A stretch of 64,000 bases of DNA from Agrococcus sp. KRD186 (GCF_017168255.1 NZ_JABFAP010000001.1:2797856-2861855), one strand, 5' to 3'; positions 48,016-58,986 are shown, counted from the stretch's first letter. Translations and numbers: made by a program. Notes: generated from the sequence alone by a model not told the origin.

Positions 48016-48948
48016 TCAGAGCTTGCGCAGCAGCACCGAGCGGATGGTGTGGTCGTCGGCCTTGCGCAGCACCAGGTCGGCGCGCGTGCGGGTGGGCAGG
48101 ATGTGCTCGACCAGGTTGGGGCCGTTGATGGAGTCCCACACGTCCTCCGAATACATCCGCGCCTGCGTCCGCGTCATCTCGGCGAAGCGGTGGAAGTACG
48201 ACTGGGGGTCCTGGAAGGCGCTCTCCTTCAGCGCCCAGAACCGGTCGACGTACCACTCGCGGATCGCGCTCGTGCGCGCATCCACGTAGATCGAGAAGTC
48301 GAACAGGTCGCTCACCGCGAGGTGCGAGCCGGCGGGCGGCGGCTGCAGCACGTTGAGGCCCTCGACGATGAGGATGTCGGGCCGCCGCACGACGACCTCC
48401 TCGCCCGGCACGATGTCGTAGGTCAGGTGCGAGTAGACCGGCGCGCGCACCTCGGCCTCGCCGGCCTTCACCCGCGAGACGAAGCCCAGCAGCGCCCGGC
48501 GGTCGTACGACTCGGGGAAGCCCTTGCGCTCCATCAGCCCGCGCTCCTCCAGCACCCGGTTGGGGTGCAGGAAGCCGTCGGTGGTGAGCAGCTCGACCCG
48601 CGGCGAGCCCTCCCAGCGGCGCAGCAGCTCCTCGAGCAGCCGCGCGGTGGTCGACTTGCCGACCGCGACGCTGCCGGCGACGCCGATAACGAAGGGGGTC
48701 GGATGCGCGGCGGTGCCCAGGTAGGCGTGCGTCTCCCGGTGCAGCCTGGCCGCCGACTCCTGGTAGAGGCTCACCAGGCGCGAGAGCGGCAGGTAGACCT
48801 CCGCCACCTCGCGCAGCTCGAGCCGGTCGCCGAGGCCGCGCAGCCGCCGCACCTCGTCCTCGGTGAGCGGGTTCGGCATGCGGGGAGCGAGCCGAGCCCA
48901 GTCGGCTCGCTCGATCTCGACGAACGGCGACTGGATCGGGTGCGACAC
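48016..48948 (-). CDS. coaA: Pantothenate kinase, type I
   Basis: A 310-residue enzyme for the first step of CoA synthesis. The P-loop is [12 protein letters not shown] with K98; [23 protein letters not shown] and [12 protein letters not shown] are family signatures. GTG 48948 gives [17 protein letters not shown]; it has no ribosome-binding site and TAGGCT lies seven bases upstream, so it is probably leaderless. It diverges from glmS with overlapping promoters. Confidence 0.96.
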   Translation of the reverse strand: MSHPIQSPFVEIERADWARLAPRMPNPLTEDEVRRLRGLGDRLELREVAEVYLPLSRLVSLYQESAARLHRETHAYLGTAAHPTPFVIGVAGSVAVGKSTTARLLEELLRRWEGSPRVELLTTDGFLHPNRVLEERGLMERKGFPESYDRRALLGFVSRVKAGEAEVRAPVYSHLTYDIVPGEEVVVRRPDILIVEGLNVLQPPPAGSHLAVSDLFDFSIYVDARTSAIREWYVDRFWALKESAFQDPQSYFHRFAEMTRTQARMYSEDVWDSINGPNLVEHILPTRTRADLVLRKADDHTIRSVLLRKL

Positions 48949-48955
48949 GAGCGCG

Positions 48956-48974
48956 AGCCTACCGCCGGTACGAT
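48956..48974. promoter_or_regulatory. Overlapping divergent leaderless promoters of coaA and glmS
   Basis: On the minus strand TAGGCT (48961-48956) ends seven bases before the coaA GTG. On the plus strand TACGAT (48969-48974) ends seven bases before the glmS ATG. Only seven bases separate the two -10 boxes, so polymerase could hardly occupy both at once. No Shine-Dalgarno precedes either start. Confidence 0.6.
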
Positions 48975-48981
48975 TGTCGGC

Positions 48982-50829
<1,848 letters not shown>

Positions 50830-50851
50830 TGCGGATGCGTCCGGTCGCGCC

Positions 50852-51217
50852 ATGATCGTCGGGCTCGGCGTCGACGTGGTCGACCTGGCGCGCTTCGAGC
50901 GCGCCATCACGCGCACCCCGAAGCTGCTCGAGCGCCTGTTCGACGCCGAGGAGCTCACCGCCGACGGGCAGCCGCGCTCGGTGCACTCGCTCGCGGCCCG
51001 CTTCGCGGCGAAGGAGGCGGCGCAGAAGGCGATCGGCACGACCGCCGGCACCCGCTGGGTCGACTACGTCGTGCTGCAGGCCGCCGACGGCAAGCCATCG
51101 CTCGAGCTGCGCGGCACCGCCGCCGAGCGCGCCGCCGCGCTCGGCGTTGCCCACCTGCACGTGTCGATGAGCCACGACGCCGGCATCGCCACGGCGACGG
51201 TCATCGCGGAGTCCTGA
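50852..51217 (+). CDS. acpS: Holo-[acyl-carrier-protein] synthase
   Basis: A 121-residue phosphopantetheinyl transferase activating ACP from CoA. The metal residues lie in [15 protein letters not shown] and [14 protein letters not shown]. It follows glmS by 22 bases and shares one base with alr (TGATG), so glmS-acpS-alr are probably co-transcribed. Confidence 0.95.
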   Translation: MIVGLGVDVVDLARFERAITRTPKLLERLFDAEELTADGQPRSVHSLAARFAAKEAAQKAIGTTAGTRWVDYVVLQAADGKPSLELRGTAAERAAALGVAHLHVSMSHDAGIATATVIAES

Positions 51218-53199
51218 TGCGCGTCGACGTCGACACCGCGGCGATCGCCGCCAACGTCCGCGCGCTGCGGTCCATCGTCGGCGTGCCCGTCTGCGGCGTC
51301 GTGAAGGCCGACGGCTACGGTCACGGCGCGCTGCGCTCGGCGACCGCCATGCTCGAGGGCGGCGCGGCGATGGTAGGCGTCGTCGACCTGCACGAGGCGC
51401 TGGCGCTGCGCCGCGCCGGCATCGACGCGCCGCTGCTGGCTTGGCTGCACGGCGCGGGCACCGACTTCCGGGTCGCCGCCGCGTACGACATCGAGGTGGC
51501 GGTCTCCTCGATCGCGCAGCTCGAGGCCGCTGCGACCGCCGGCGCCACGATCCACCTGAAGCTCGACACCGGCCTGGGCCGCAACGGCATCGCGCGCCGG
51601 GATCGGGCACGGGCGATCGCCCGAGCGATCGAGCTCGCCCACGGCGGTGCGCGCATCCGCGGCGCCATGTCGCACCTGGCCGGCAGCAACCGCGAGGCCG
51701 ACCTCGCGCAGGTCGCCGACTTCACGGCCGCGCTCGATCAGGCGGCGCCGCTCGGGTCCCTGGTGCGGCACCTGGCGAACTCGCAGGGCGCGCTCGCGCT
51801 GCCGGAGGCCCGCTTCGACCTGGTGCGCATCGGCATGGCTGCCTACGGCATCGACCCGAACGGCCCGGCCGCCGGCGACGGGGCAGCCGCTGGAGCGCTG
51901 GGCCTGGTGCCGGCGATGCGGGTGACCGCGGAGTTCGTCGACGGCGTCGCGAGCTGCGGGCTCGACGACGGCCTGCTGCCCGCCCTCGGCGCGCCGGTGC
52001 GCGTCGGCGGCGAGCTCGCGCGGGTCGTCGCGATCGACCCGTGCCGGCTTCGCATCGAGCCGGCGCTGACGGGCGAGGGCGTGCTGTGGGGCGACCCGGC
52101 GGCAGGGGAGCCGAGTGCGGATGCGTGGGCCGCTGCCGCGGGCACGATCGGCTACGAGACGGTCACCAGGATGTCGGCCGCGGACGGCGGCACCGCCACC
52201 GCCAGCGACGCAGCCACCGCGCCCCGCCGGGTGCTCGAGCTCGGCCTCGACGGCGAGCCGAGCCGGCTGCTGGGTCAGGTGATCGGGGTCAAGCGCGCGG
52301 AGGCGGGCCTGGGCATCTCCTACGGCGGCGAGTACGTGACACCGGGCGAGACGACGCTCGCGCTCGTCGGCCTGGGGTACGCCGACGGCGTCACCCGCGC
52401 GGCGAGCGGCCGGCCCGCGGTGCTCGCCGGCGAGGCGCACCCGATCCGCGGCCGGGTGGCCATGGATCAGTTCGTGCTCGACATCGGCGACCGCCTCGCG
52501 AGCGTGGGCGACGCGGTCGAGCTCGCCCACGCATCCGCCCCCGAGCTCACCGGCATGATCGGCGCTCGCGTCGCGGTCGAGCTGGCCGGCTCGATCGCCG
52601 ACGCCGACGAGATGGAGGCGCTCGGCGAGCGGATCGGCGCGCGGCTGCGCGCGGGCGATGCCGTGCTGCTGATCGGCCCGCTCGGCGCCGGCAAGACCAC
52701 CCTCACTCGCGGCATCGGCAGGGCGCTGGGCGCGCGCGGCACGGTGCAGAGCCCCACCTTCGTGCTCGCTCGCACCCATCGCACCGCCGCCGGGCCCGCG
52801 CTGCAGCACGTCGACGCCTACCGGCTGCTCGCCGACGACGACGATGAGGCCGAGCTCGACGATCTCGATCTCGACCTCGAGGGCGCCATCACGGTCGCCG
52901 AGTGGGGCGCGCCGCTCGAGCACGCGCTCGAGTCGTGGCTGCGCGTGGAGATCGCGCGGCCCGTCGCCGGTGAGGATGACGGCGACGACGACGAGGCATC
53001 GCCGCGCGCGGTGCGCCTCAGCGGCCACGGGCCGGGGTGGCCCGCCGGGCGCGTGCGCGGCCTCGCGGCCGATCGCGCCGTGCGGGTTGCCGGCCCCGCG
53101 GCCGAGCTCCGGGACCCCTTGCGGATCGGGGGACCCGATGCAGCGGGTCCCGCAAGCCAGAACGGGTCCGCGGGCGACGACAGGCAGGAGCTCGCATGA
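51217..53199 (+). CDS. alr-tsaE: Fused alanine racemase-TsaE with rearranged racemase C-domain
   Basis: A single 660-residue frame. Residues 1-225 are the racemase barrel with PLP lysine K30 (VVKADGYGHG). The C-domain is odd: a segment ending VLWGDPAAGEPSADAWAAA and GTIGYETVTR (309-318), normally the very end of Alr, comes first, and the block with catalytic Y369 (SYGGEY), GLGYADGVTR and MDQ (416-418) comes after a linker. From about 465, TsaE follows, with Walker A GPLGAGKTT (K493); TsaE is the ATPase of tRNA t6A synthesis with TsaB and TsaD. The last 60 residues are low-complexity. An internal start for a separate TsaE cannot be excluded. Confidence 0.88.
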   Translation: MRVDVDTAAIAANVRALRSIVGVPVCGVVKADGYGHGALRSATAMLEGGAAMVGVVDLHEALALRRAGIDAPLLAWLHGAGTDFRVAAAYDIEVAVSSIAQLEAAATAGATIHLKLDTGLGRNGIARRDRARAIARAIELAHGGARIRGAMSHLAGSNREADLAQVADFTAALDQAAPLGSLVRHLANSQGALALPEARFDLVRIGMAAYGIDPNGPAAGDGAAAGALGLVPAMRVTAEFVDGVASCGLDDGLLPALGAPVRVGGELARVVAIDPCRLRIEPALTGEGVLWGDPAAGEPSADAWAAAAGTIGYETVTRMSAADGGTATASDAATAPRRVLELGLDGEPSRLLGQVIGVKRAEAGLGISYGGEYVTPGETTLALVGLGYADGVTRAASGRPAVLAGEAHPIRGRVAMDQFVLDIGDRLASVGDAVELAHASAPELTGMIGARVAVELAGSIADADEMEALGERIGARLRAGDAVLLIGPLGAGKTTLTRGIGRALGARGTVQSPTFVLARTHRTAAGPALQHVDAYRLLADDDDEAELDDLDLDLEGAITVAEWGAPLEHALESWLRVEIARPVAGEDDGDDDEASPRAVRLSGHGPGWPAGRVRGLAADRAVRVAGPAAELRDPLRIGGPDAAGPASQNGSAGDDRQELA

Positions 53200-53240
53200 C
53201 GCAGCAGAGCATGACGCAGCAGAGCATGACGCAGCAGGCT
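53196..53240 (+). repeat. Three tandem 15-bp repeats at tsaB start
   Basis: ATGACGCAGCAGAGC occurs at 53196 and 53211 and, with the last two bases changed, at 53226. Each unit encodes MTQQS/A in frame and offers its own ATG. Confidence 0.9.
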
Positions 53241-53822
53241 GCCACCCAGCCGGGCATGGTGCTCGCGATCGACACCTCGCTCGGCACCTCGGTGGCGGTG
53301 GTCGACGGCGAGACGGTCGTCTTCCGCGAGCAGGCCGCCGACACCCGGCGCCACGCCGAGCACCTGGGCGGCATGCTCGAACGCGCCCTCGAGGGCCGCC
53401 GCGAACGCATCGGGCTCGTCGTCGCCGGCATGGGTCCCGGCGCGTTCACCGGCCTGCGGGTCGGCATCGCCGCGGCGAGGGCCGCCGCGCTCGGCCTGGG
53501 CGTGCCCTGCCGCGGCGTCGCGAGCCACACGGGCGTCACGAGCGGCAGCGCCCAGGTGACGACGGATGTGCGGCGCAAGGAGCGCGCGTGGAGCATCGTG
53601 GTCGACGGGCTGGTCGCCGTCGGCCCGCACCTGGCGCCGGCCGACGACGTGCCGCCGCCCGCTGGCGAGCACCGGGGTCTCGAGCGCATCGACGCCGAGG
53701 CGATCGACGCCGCGCTGCTCGCGCTCGCGGTGGCGCGCGGTGCCGCAGAGGTGCAGCAGGCGCTCTACCTGCGCGAGGCCGATGCGGTGCCAACCGCCGG
53801 GCCGAAGCGGGTGAGCCAGTGA
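53196..53822 (+). CDS. tsaB: t6A synthesis protein TsaB
   Basis: A 208-residue ASKHA-fold partner of TsaD. LAIDTSLGTSVAVVDGE and GMGPGAFTGLRVGIAAARAAALG are diagnostic. ATG 53196 overlaps the alr-tsaE stop (ATGA), but repeat units place two more in-frame ATGs 15 and 30 bases on; another Met (GMVLAIDTS) lies directly at the domain. The stop shares one base with rimI. Confidence 0.93.
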   Translation: MTQQSMTQQSMTQQAATQPGMVLAIDTSLGTSVAVVDGETVVFREQAADTRRHAEHLGGMLERALEGRRERIGLVVAGMGPGAFTGLRVGIAAARAAALGLGVPCRGVASHTGVTSGSAQVTTDVRRKERAWSIVVDGLVAVGPHLAPADDVPPPAGEHRGLERIDAEAIDAALLALAVARGAAEVQQALYLREADAVPTAGPKRVSQ

Positions 53823-54343
53823 TGGTCGAGCATGACGGCACCACGCGCGGCACCGGCACGTTCCGCATCAGGACGGCCACCGCATCCGACCTCGACGTCA
53901 TCATGGCCATCGAGCGGGCGTCGTTCGGCGCCAGCGCCTGGGAGGCGGAGACGATGCGGGCCGAGATCGGCAGCGAATGGGGTCGCTACATCGTGGCCGA
54001 GGATGCCGCCGCCGAGGCCACCGAGGCTGCCGCGACCACCGGTGCGCGCCGGGCGCTCGGGTATGCAGGGCTGCGCTCGGTGGGTGTGGAGGGCGATGTG
54101 CAGACGATCGCAGTCGTCGACGAGGCGCGAGGGCGCGGCATCGGGCGCGCGCTGCTGGCCGAGCTGCTGGTCGAGGCCGAGCGGCGGGGGGTGCGCGAAC
54201 TGTTCCTCGAGGTGCGGGCCGACAACCCTGCCGCGCGCGCGCTCTACGAGTCGGTCGGCTTCCGCGAGATCGGCGTGCGGCCGCGCTACTACCAGCCGGA
54301 AGACATCGACGCCGTCGCGATGAAGAGGGAGATGCCCCGATGA
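53822..54343 (+). CDS. rimI: Ribosomal-protein-S18-alanine N-acetyltransferase RimI
   Basis: A 173-residue GNAT acetyltransferase. The acetyl-CoA loop is [19 protein letters not shown], followed by [25 protein letters not shown]. The position between tsaB and tsaD identifies it as RimI rather than a generic GNAT. An Ala/Glu/Thr-rich insertion (about residues 60-75) is unusual. It overlaps both neighbours. Confidence 0.92.
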   Translation: MVEHDGTTRGTGTFRIRTATASDLDVIMAIERASFGASAWEAETMRAEIGSEWGRYIVAEDAAAEATEAAATTGARRALGYAGLRSVGVEGDVQTIAVVDEARGRGIGRALLAELLVEAERRGVRELFLEVRADNPAARALYESVGFREIGVRPRYYQPEDIDAVAMKREMPR

Positions 54344-55401
54344 GCGCACCCGCGGCAGCACCGGTCGTGCTCGGCATCGAGACGAGCTGCGACGAGACGG
54401 GCGTCGGCATCGTGCGCGGCACCGAGCTGCTCGCCAACCGCATCGCCTCGTCGATGGAGCTGCACGCGCGCTTCGGCGGCGTCGTGCCCGAGATCGCGGC
54501 CCGCGCGCACCTCGAGGCGATGGAGCCGACGATCCGCGCGGCGCTCGACGACGCGCGGCTGACGCTCGACGACCTCGACGCGGTGGCCGTGACCGCCGGT
54601 CCCGGACTGGCGGGCGCGCTCATGGTCGGCATCGGCGCGGCCAAGGGCCTCGCGACCGCGCGCGAGCTGCCGCTGTACGGCGTGAACCACCTGGTCGGGC
54701 ACGTCGCCGCGGACGTGCTCTCGGGTGAGCCGCTGCAGCTGCCGACGATCGCGCTGCTGGTCTCCGGCGGCCACACCTCGCTGCTGCTCGTGCGCGATCT
54801 GGCCGGCGACGTCGAGTTGCTGGGCGAGACGATCGACGACGCCGCGGGCGAGGCCTTCGACAAGACCGCCCGGCTGCTGGGGCTCAGCTACCCCGGCGGG
54901 CCCTCGATCGACGCTGCCGCCGTCGGCGGCGACCCGCGCGCGATCGCCTTCCCGCGCGGCCTCACCGCCCCGAAGGACCGCCAGAAGCACCGCTGGAACT
55001 TCTCGTTCTCGGGCCTCAAGACCTCGGTCGCGCGCCACGTCGAGCGCGCCGAGGCCGCGGGGGAGGCGCTGCCGACCGCCGACGTCGCCGCGAGCTTCCG
55101 GGAAGCCGTCGTCGAGGTGCTGATCGCGAAAGCGCTCGACGCGTGCGAGGCGCACGGCATCCCGCGCCTGCTGCTGGGCGGCGGCGTGGTCGCCAACGCT
55201 CGGCTGCGCGAGGTCGCGACCGAGCGCTGCGCGGCCGCGGGCGTCACCCTGCGCATCCCGCCGCTCGAGCTCTGCACCGACAACGGCGCGATGATCGCCG
55301 CGGTCGGCGCGATGCTTGTCGCGCGCGGCGATGCTCCCAGCCCGGCGGGCTTCGCCGCCGAATCGACGCTCGAAGCCAGCACCGTGCAGGTGACCCAGTG
55401 A
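54340..55401 (+). CDS. tsaD: tRNA t6A37 threonylcarbamoyltransferase TsaD
   Basis: A 353-residue catalytic subunit transferring threonylcarbamoyl to A37 of ANN-decoding tRNAs. [14 protein letters not shown], the metal histidines in [21 protein letters not shown] and [12 protein letters not shown] are present. It starts inside the rimI stop (ATGA). With TsaB and fused TsaE here, only TsaC/Sua5 is missing from the window. Confidence 0.97.
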   Translation: MSAPAAAPVVLGIETSCDETGVGIVRGTELLANRIASSMELHARFGGVVPEIAARAHLEAMEPTIRAALDDARLTLDDLDAVAVTAGPGLAGALMVGIGAAKGLATARELPLYGVNHLVGHVAADVLSGEPLQLPTIALLVSGGHTSLLLVRDLAGDVELLGETIDDAAGEAFDKTARLLGLSYPGGPSIDAAAVGGDPRAIAFPRGLTAPKDRQKHRWNFSFSGLKTSVARHVERAEAAGEALPTADVAASFREAVVEVLIAKALDACEAHGIPRLLLGGGVVANARLREVATERCAAAGVTLRIPPLELCTDNGAMIAAVGAMLVARGDAPSPAGFAAESTLEASTVQVTQ

Positions 55402-55487
55402 CGGCGACCCGGTGATGGTGACTCGGTGAAGCGGATGCCCAGGTCGGGCTGGCAGGATCAGAGTCGGAGCGTCAGGGGAGGCGAAGC

Positions 55488-55886
55488 ATGAGTCAGACCG
55501 GTTGGCAGCAGCCCGCGTGGGGCACAGCTGCAGCACCCATGCCTGCGGGAGCCATGCCGCCGCCGCCCATGCCTGCGCAGCCGCAGCCGATGCAGTGGAC
55601 GGCGCCGACGCATCCGGGACCGAAGACCGATCTGCTGGCGCTGCTCGCGATCGGTGCAGCGGCACTGGGCACCACCGTCTTCGTCGGGCTCGGATCGCTC
55701 GCCGCGATCGTGCTCGGGTTCATCGCGCTGCGCCGCATCGCGCGCACCGGCGACGACGGCCGCCTGCTCGCGATCTGGGCGATCCTGCTCGGGATCGCCA
55801 CCATCGTCGCGATCATCGCCAGCACGATCATCGGCATCGGCGCGTTCCTGGCGATCGCCGAGCAGTTCGGGGCACTGGGCGTCTGA
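55488..55886 (+). CDS. DUF4190-type membrane protein
   Basis: A 132-residue protein: a Pro/Met/Gln-rich cytosolic N-terminus (residues 1-45), then two transmembrane helices (about 50-75 and 92-122) around [13 protein letters not shown], the DUF4190 pattern. GGGAGG precedes ATG 55488. Function unknown. Confidence 0.75.
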   Translation: MSQTGWQQPAWGTAAAPMPAGAMPPPPMPAQPQPMQWTAPTHPGPKTDLLALLAIGAAALGTTVFVGLGSLAAIVLGFIALRRIARTGDDGRLLAIWAILLGIATIVAIIASTIIGIGAFLAIAEQFGALGV

Positions 55887-55983
55887 GCGCGTCCACCTCG
55901 CGCTCACAATTCATCCAGGCTGCGCTTGCCTGCCGCGCGGTACGGTGGTGCCCGCGCAACCGCGCGCCGCAAGGAGGTTTCCC

Positions 55984-56946
55984 GTGAGCGACCAGTTCCC
56001 GCCGGCCGACGACCGATTCCGTCGACCCGACCAGGGCGAGCCAGAGCAGGCGAACGCCGCGCCGACAGATGGTGCGCAGGCGGGCGACCCCGCGAGCGCG
56101 CAGCCCGCGGCTGATTTCGGCCAGCAGGCAGAGCAGGTGCCCTCGTTCGGTCAGGCGCAGGATGCTCCGGCGGCACCGTCGTACGGCGATCAGAGCCAGC
56201 AGCAGGCGCCTTCGTATGGCCAGCCCGCGCAGGAGGCGCCCGGCTACGGCCAGCAGCAGCCCTACGGTCAGCCCACTGGGCAGCAGCAGGGCTTCGGCCA
56301 GCCGCCCGCGCAGGAGCCCCCCGCCTACGGTCAGCAGCCCGGCTACGGCCAGCCGGCGGCGCAGGAGCCCCCCGCCTACGGTCAGCAGCTCGGCCACGGC
56401 CAGCCGGCCGCACAGGGTGGCTCGGCGCCCTACGGTCAGCAGCCCGATGCCTCGCAGCAGCAGGCATACGGTCAGCAGCCGAGTTACGGCACCAGCGCCC
56501 CCTCGTACGGTCAGCAGCAGTACGGGCAGAGTGCTCCGGCCGACCAGGCCTACGGCCAGCAGCCTCCCGCCTACGGCCAGCAGTCTGCCTACGGCCAGCA
56601 GACCTCCTACGGCGACCCGGCGGCTGTCGGCTACGGCCAGCAGCAGGGCTACGGCCAGCAGCAGGGCTTTGCGCAACCGGGGGAGAAGAAGATCAAGGGC
56701 ATCACGCTCTGGTCCATCATCCTGACCGCTCTGGGCGTGCTCGGCACGTTCCTCTTCGGTACCGGTTTCCTGCCCGCTGCCGTCGGCTCGGTCCTCGGCT
56801 TCGTCGCCATCAAGAAGAATCCGGAGGCAAAGCCCTGGCCGCTCATCATGGGCATCGTCGGCGCGCTGGCCGCGATCATCTCGCTGGGCCTGTTCATCTT
56901 CAACATCATGAGCTTGATCGCATGGGCGCAGTACGCTGGAATGTGA
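55984..56946 (+). CDS. YGQ-repeat low-complexity membrane protein
   Basis: GTG 55984 lies after AAGGAGG. Residues about 60-235 of 320 are a low-complexity tract made of many copies of YGQQ/GYGQ/SYGQ with Pro and Ala between them. The C-terminus has two hydrophobic segments ([20 protein letters not shown] and [20 protein letters not shown]) with [10 protein letters not shown] between, as in DUF4190 proteins. The tract resembles the Tyr-Gly-Gln prion-like domain of eukaryotic FUS-class proteins in composition only. It follows another DUF4190-type gene. Function unknown. Confidence 0.75.
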   Translation: MSDQFPPADDRFRRPDQGEPEQANAAPTDGAQAGDPASAQPAADFGQQAEQVPSFGQAQDAPAAPSYGDQSQQQAPSYGQPAQEAPGYGQQQPYGQPTGQQQGFGQPPAQEPPAYGQQPGYGQPAAQEPPAYGQQLGHGQPAAQGGSAPYGQQPDASQQQAYGQQPSYGTSAPSYGQQQYGQSAPADQAYGQQPPAYGQQSAYGQQTSYGDPAAVGYGQQQGYGQQQGFAQPGEKKIKGITLWSIILTALGVLGTFLFGTGFLPAAVGSVLGFVAIKKNPEAKPWPLIMGIVGALAAIISLGLFIFNIMSLIAWAQYAGM

Positions 56947-56953
56947 CGTCACG

Positions 56954-57259
56954 GTGAGCTCGGCGGGCCGGCCGGGCGACCCCGACGTCGGGACCCGTGG
57001 CTGGTCGACATTGACGCTCGCCGCGCTGATCCTCGCAGGGCTCGGACTCGTGTTCGCGCCAGCCAGCGGCATCGGCCTGCCGTTCGCGCTCGCGGGCACG
57101 ATCTGCGCGGCGATCGCGATTCCGCGCGATCGCCGCGCGCGCCCGTGGCCACTCATCGCGCTCGTCGCAGGCCTGCTCGGCACGCTGCTCGCCGCCGTGC
57201 TCGTCGTGGTCGCCATGGTCACCTGGGGGCCGCTCGTCCCGGGGCTGCTGCTGCCCTGA
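56954..57259 (+). CDS. Small two- to three-helix membrane protein
   Basis: A 101-residue ORF from GTG 56954, seven bases after the previous gene. Hydrophobic segments lie at about residues 18-37, 40-55 and 64-95, with IPRDRRARPWPL between the last two, similar in layout to its two upstream neighbours. It probably belongs to the same small membrane-protein group. Function unknown. Confidence 0.6.
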   Translation: MSSAGRPGDPDVGTRGWSTLTLAALILAGLGLVFAPASGIGLPFALAGTICAAIAIPRDRRARPWPLIALVAGLLGTLLAAVLVVVAMVTWGPLVPGLLLP

Positions 57260-57269
57260 GGGCACCGCC

Positions 57270-58472
57270 TCAGCTGTGGCCCGCGGCCTCCGCCGAGACC
57301 CGATCGGCGAGGATCGCCCGGTGGCGGCCGCCGACGCGCGTCGCGAAGAGCGTCGCGCGCTCGTCACCGGAGAGCTTCAGCCGCTTGCGCAGGGTCGCCG
57401 GGTCGATGTCGGCGCCGCGCTTCTTGATCTCCAGCTCGCCGATGCCGAGCTCCCGCAGCCGCTGCGCGATGCGGCGCTCGTCCAGCGGCAGGGTCTCCCG
57501 CACTCTGAACGCCTGCGCGAGCGGCGTGGTCGCCTGCTGCGGCCCGCTCAGGTAGGCGATGCCGTCGCTGATGCTCGTCGCACCCAGCTGCTCGGCGAGC
57601 GTGCCGATCAGCTCTGCCCTGATCACCGCGCCGGCCGGCTCGTAGAGCCACTCGCCCAGCTCGCCGGGCTCCGGGTGCGCGGGCTCGCCCGCGAGCTCCG
57701 CGGCGCCGCCGTCGCCGAGCACGAGCGCGCTGCGGACGATGCCCTGCCGGGCCAGCGAGCCGGTCCACACGACCGCCTCGACCGTCTCCAGCCCATCCGT
57801 CACCCACTGGTGCTCGGCCTCCGCGGGCAGCAGCGCCCGGTCGATGCCCGGCGCGAGCTTCACCCCGGCGGGCCGCTCGGCCGCGCGTGCGAACACCGCA
57901 TCGAGCGCCGGCGACCAGTCGCCCGGGTCGCTCAAGCGCCTGCGCCCATCGCGGCGGGCGGGGTCGAACCAGAGCGCCTCCGCGTCGACCGGTGTCTCGA
58001 GCGCGTCGCCGTGCACGACGGATGCGTGCCACGCGGCGAGGTTGTACGTCGCGATCGCGGCGGTCACCTCGTCGCGCTCGACAGCGGTGACCTCGAGCCC
58101 GAGGGTGGCGAACGCGAGGGAGTCGGCACCGATGCCGCACCCCAGGTCGGCCACCGAGACGATGCCGGCCGAGCGCATCCGCCCCGCATGGTGCGCGGCG
58201 ACGCGCAGCCGCGTCGCCTGCTCGAGCCCGGCCTCGGTGAAGAGCATCTCGGTGGCGAACTCACCGAACTTCGCGCGCGCCCTGCGGCGCAGCTTCGCCT
58301 GCGTGAGCACGGCGGCGACCAGCCGGGGGTCGTGCCCCTCGGCCCGCAGCCGGGTCACCTCGCGCACCAGGTCGCGATCGTCGAGCCCGGTGCCGTCCGG
58401 GCCAGCCTCGACGCGCTCGAGCAGCGCGAGCCCGTCGGCGGACAGCAGTGCGCGCAGCTCTTCGGCATCCAT
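57270..58472 (-). CDS. SAM-dependent methyltransferase with THUMP-like domain
   Basis: A 400-residue protein. SAM motif I is VADLGCGIGADSLAFA, followed by VTAVERDEVTAAIATYNL and a LWFDPARRDGRRR loop where methyltransferases of this class place the catalytic DPP/NPP motif. The C-terminal LGIGELEIKKRGADIDPATLRKRL is the THUMP-like tail, implying an RNA substrate. ATG 58472 (MDAEELRALL) is the first reasonable Met; GGAGG is only one base away, so the true start is uncertain. Divergent from groES. Confidence 0.78.
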   Translation of the reverse strand: MDAEELRALLSADGLALLERVEAGPDGTGLDDRDLVREVTRLRAEGHDPRLVAAVLTQAKLRRRARAKFGEFATEMLFTEAGLEQATRLRVAAHHAGRMRSAGIVSVADLGCGIGADSLAFATLGLEVTAVERDEVTAAIATYNLAAWHASVVHGDALETPVDAEALWFDPARRDGRRRLSDPGDWSPALDAVFARAAERPAGVKLAPGIDRALLPAEAEHQWVTDGLETVEAVVWTGSLARQGIVRSALVLGDGGAAELAGEPAHPEPGELGEWLYEPAGAVIRAELIGTLAEQLGATSISDGIAYLSGPQQATTPLAQAFRVRETLPLDERRIAQRLRELGIGELEIKKRGADIDPATLRKRLKLSGDERATLFATRVGGRHRAILADRVSAEAAGHS

Positions 58473-58522
58473 GCCTCCAGTGAAGCACCGCGCGGGCTCG
58501 TGCCGCGTCGCCGCGAGGCCCG

Positions 58523-58555
58523 CGATTGGCACTCATGTTGACCGAGTGCCAATCG
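58523..58555. promoter_or_regulatory. CIRCE element (HrcA operator)
   Basis: TTGGCACTC (58526-58534), nine bases, GAGTGCCAA (58544-58552): the CIRCE pattern, with arms extended to 12 bp (58523-58534 and 58544-58555). It indicates HrcA repression of groES. Confidence 0.92.
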
Positions 58556-58567
58556 AGCGCCTAGGCT
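58538..58567 (+). promoter_or_regulatory. Promoter of groES
   Basis: TTGACC (58538-58543) and TAGGCT (58562-58567) with an 18-base spacer. The -35 box lies mostly inside the CIRCE loop, so HrcA would block polymerase directly. Confidence 0.8.
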
Positions 58568-58625
58568 TGGGCTGTTGTCCGGTGCATCCGGGCAGACCCC
58601 AAAGACTGAGAAGAAAGAGGCAACC

Positions 58626-58922
58626 GTGTCGGTTTCCATCAAGCCGCTCGAGGACCGCATCGTCATCCAGCAGGTCGAGGCTGAGACGACCACTGCAAGC
58701 GGTCTCGTCATCCCTGACACCGCCAAGGAGAAGCCCCAGGAGGGCGAGGTCGTGGCTGTCGGCCCCGGCCGCATCGACGACAACGGCAACCGCGTCCCGA
58801 TGGACGTCTCCGTCGGCGACCGCGTGCTCTACTCGAAGTACGGCGGCACCGAGGTGAAGTACGGCGCCGACGAGTACCTGGTGCTCTCGGCGCGCGACGT
58901 GCTCGCCATCGTCGTCCGCTGA
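58626..58922 (+). CDS. groES: Co-chaperonin GroES
   Basis: A 98-residue heptameric lid of GroEL. GTG 58626 gives [20 protein letters not shown] after AGAGG; the mobile loop ([20 protein letters not shown]) and GVLYSKYGG-type roof are present. No groEL follows: a terminator and rarD come next, so the GroEL partner is encoded elsewhere. Confidence 0.97.
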   Translation: MSVSIKPLEDRIVIQQVEAETTTASGLVIPDTAKEKPQEGEVVAVGPGRIDDNGNRVPMDVSVGDRVLYSKYGGTEVKYGADEYLVLSARDVLAIVVR

Positions 58923-58939
58923 CGCAGCACTGACATCTC

Positions 58940-58967
58940 GGCGGCGCCCCTTCGGGGGCGCCGCCTT
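58940..58967 (+). terminator. Terminator after groES
   Basis: A perfect 11-bp stem GGCGGCGCCCC/GGGGCGCCGCC around TTCG, followed by TT. Confidence 0.8.
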
Positions 58968-58986
58968 CAGTCTTCCCGGAGGGGCG

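Noticed and set aside
48016-48981. glmS ribozyme or long 5' leader before glmS
   Set aside because: Only 33 bases separate coaA and glmS, and the start looks leaderless; there is no room for a ribozyme.
53100-53165. Mobile-element end in the repeats of the alr-tsaE tail
   Set aside because: CTTGCGG/CCGCAAG and ATCGGG/CCCGAT inversions are short, in frame and without flanking duplications; simple GC structure explains them.
55440-56950. YGQ tract as a surface adhesin or wall anchor
   Set aside because: No signal peptide or LPXTG motif; the transmembrane helices are at the C-terminus, so the tract is more likely cytoplasmic.
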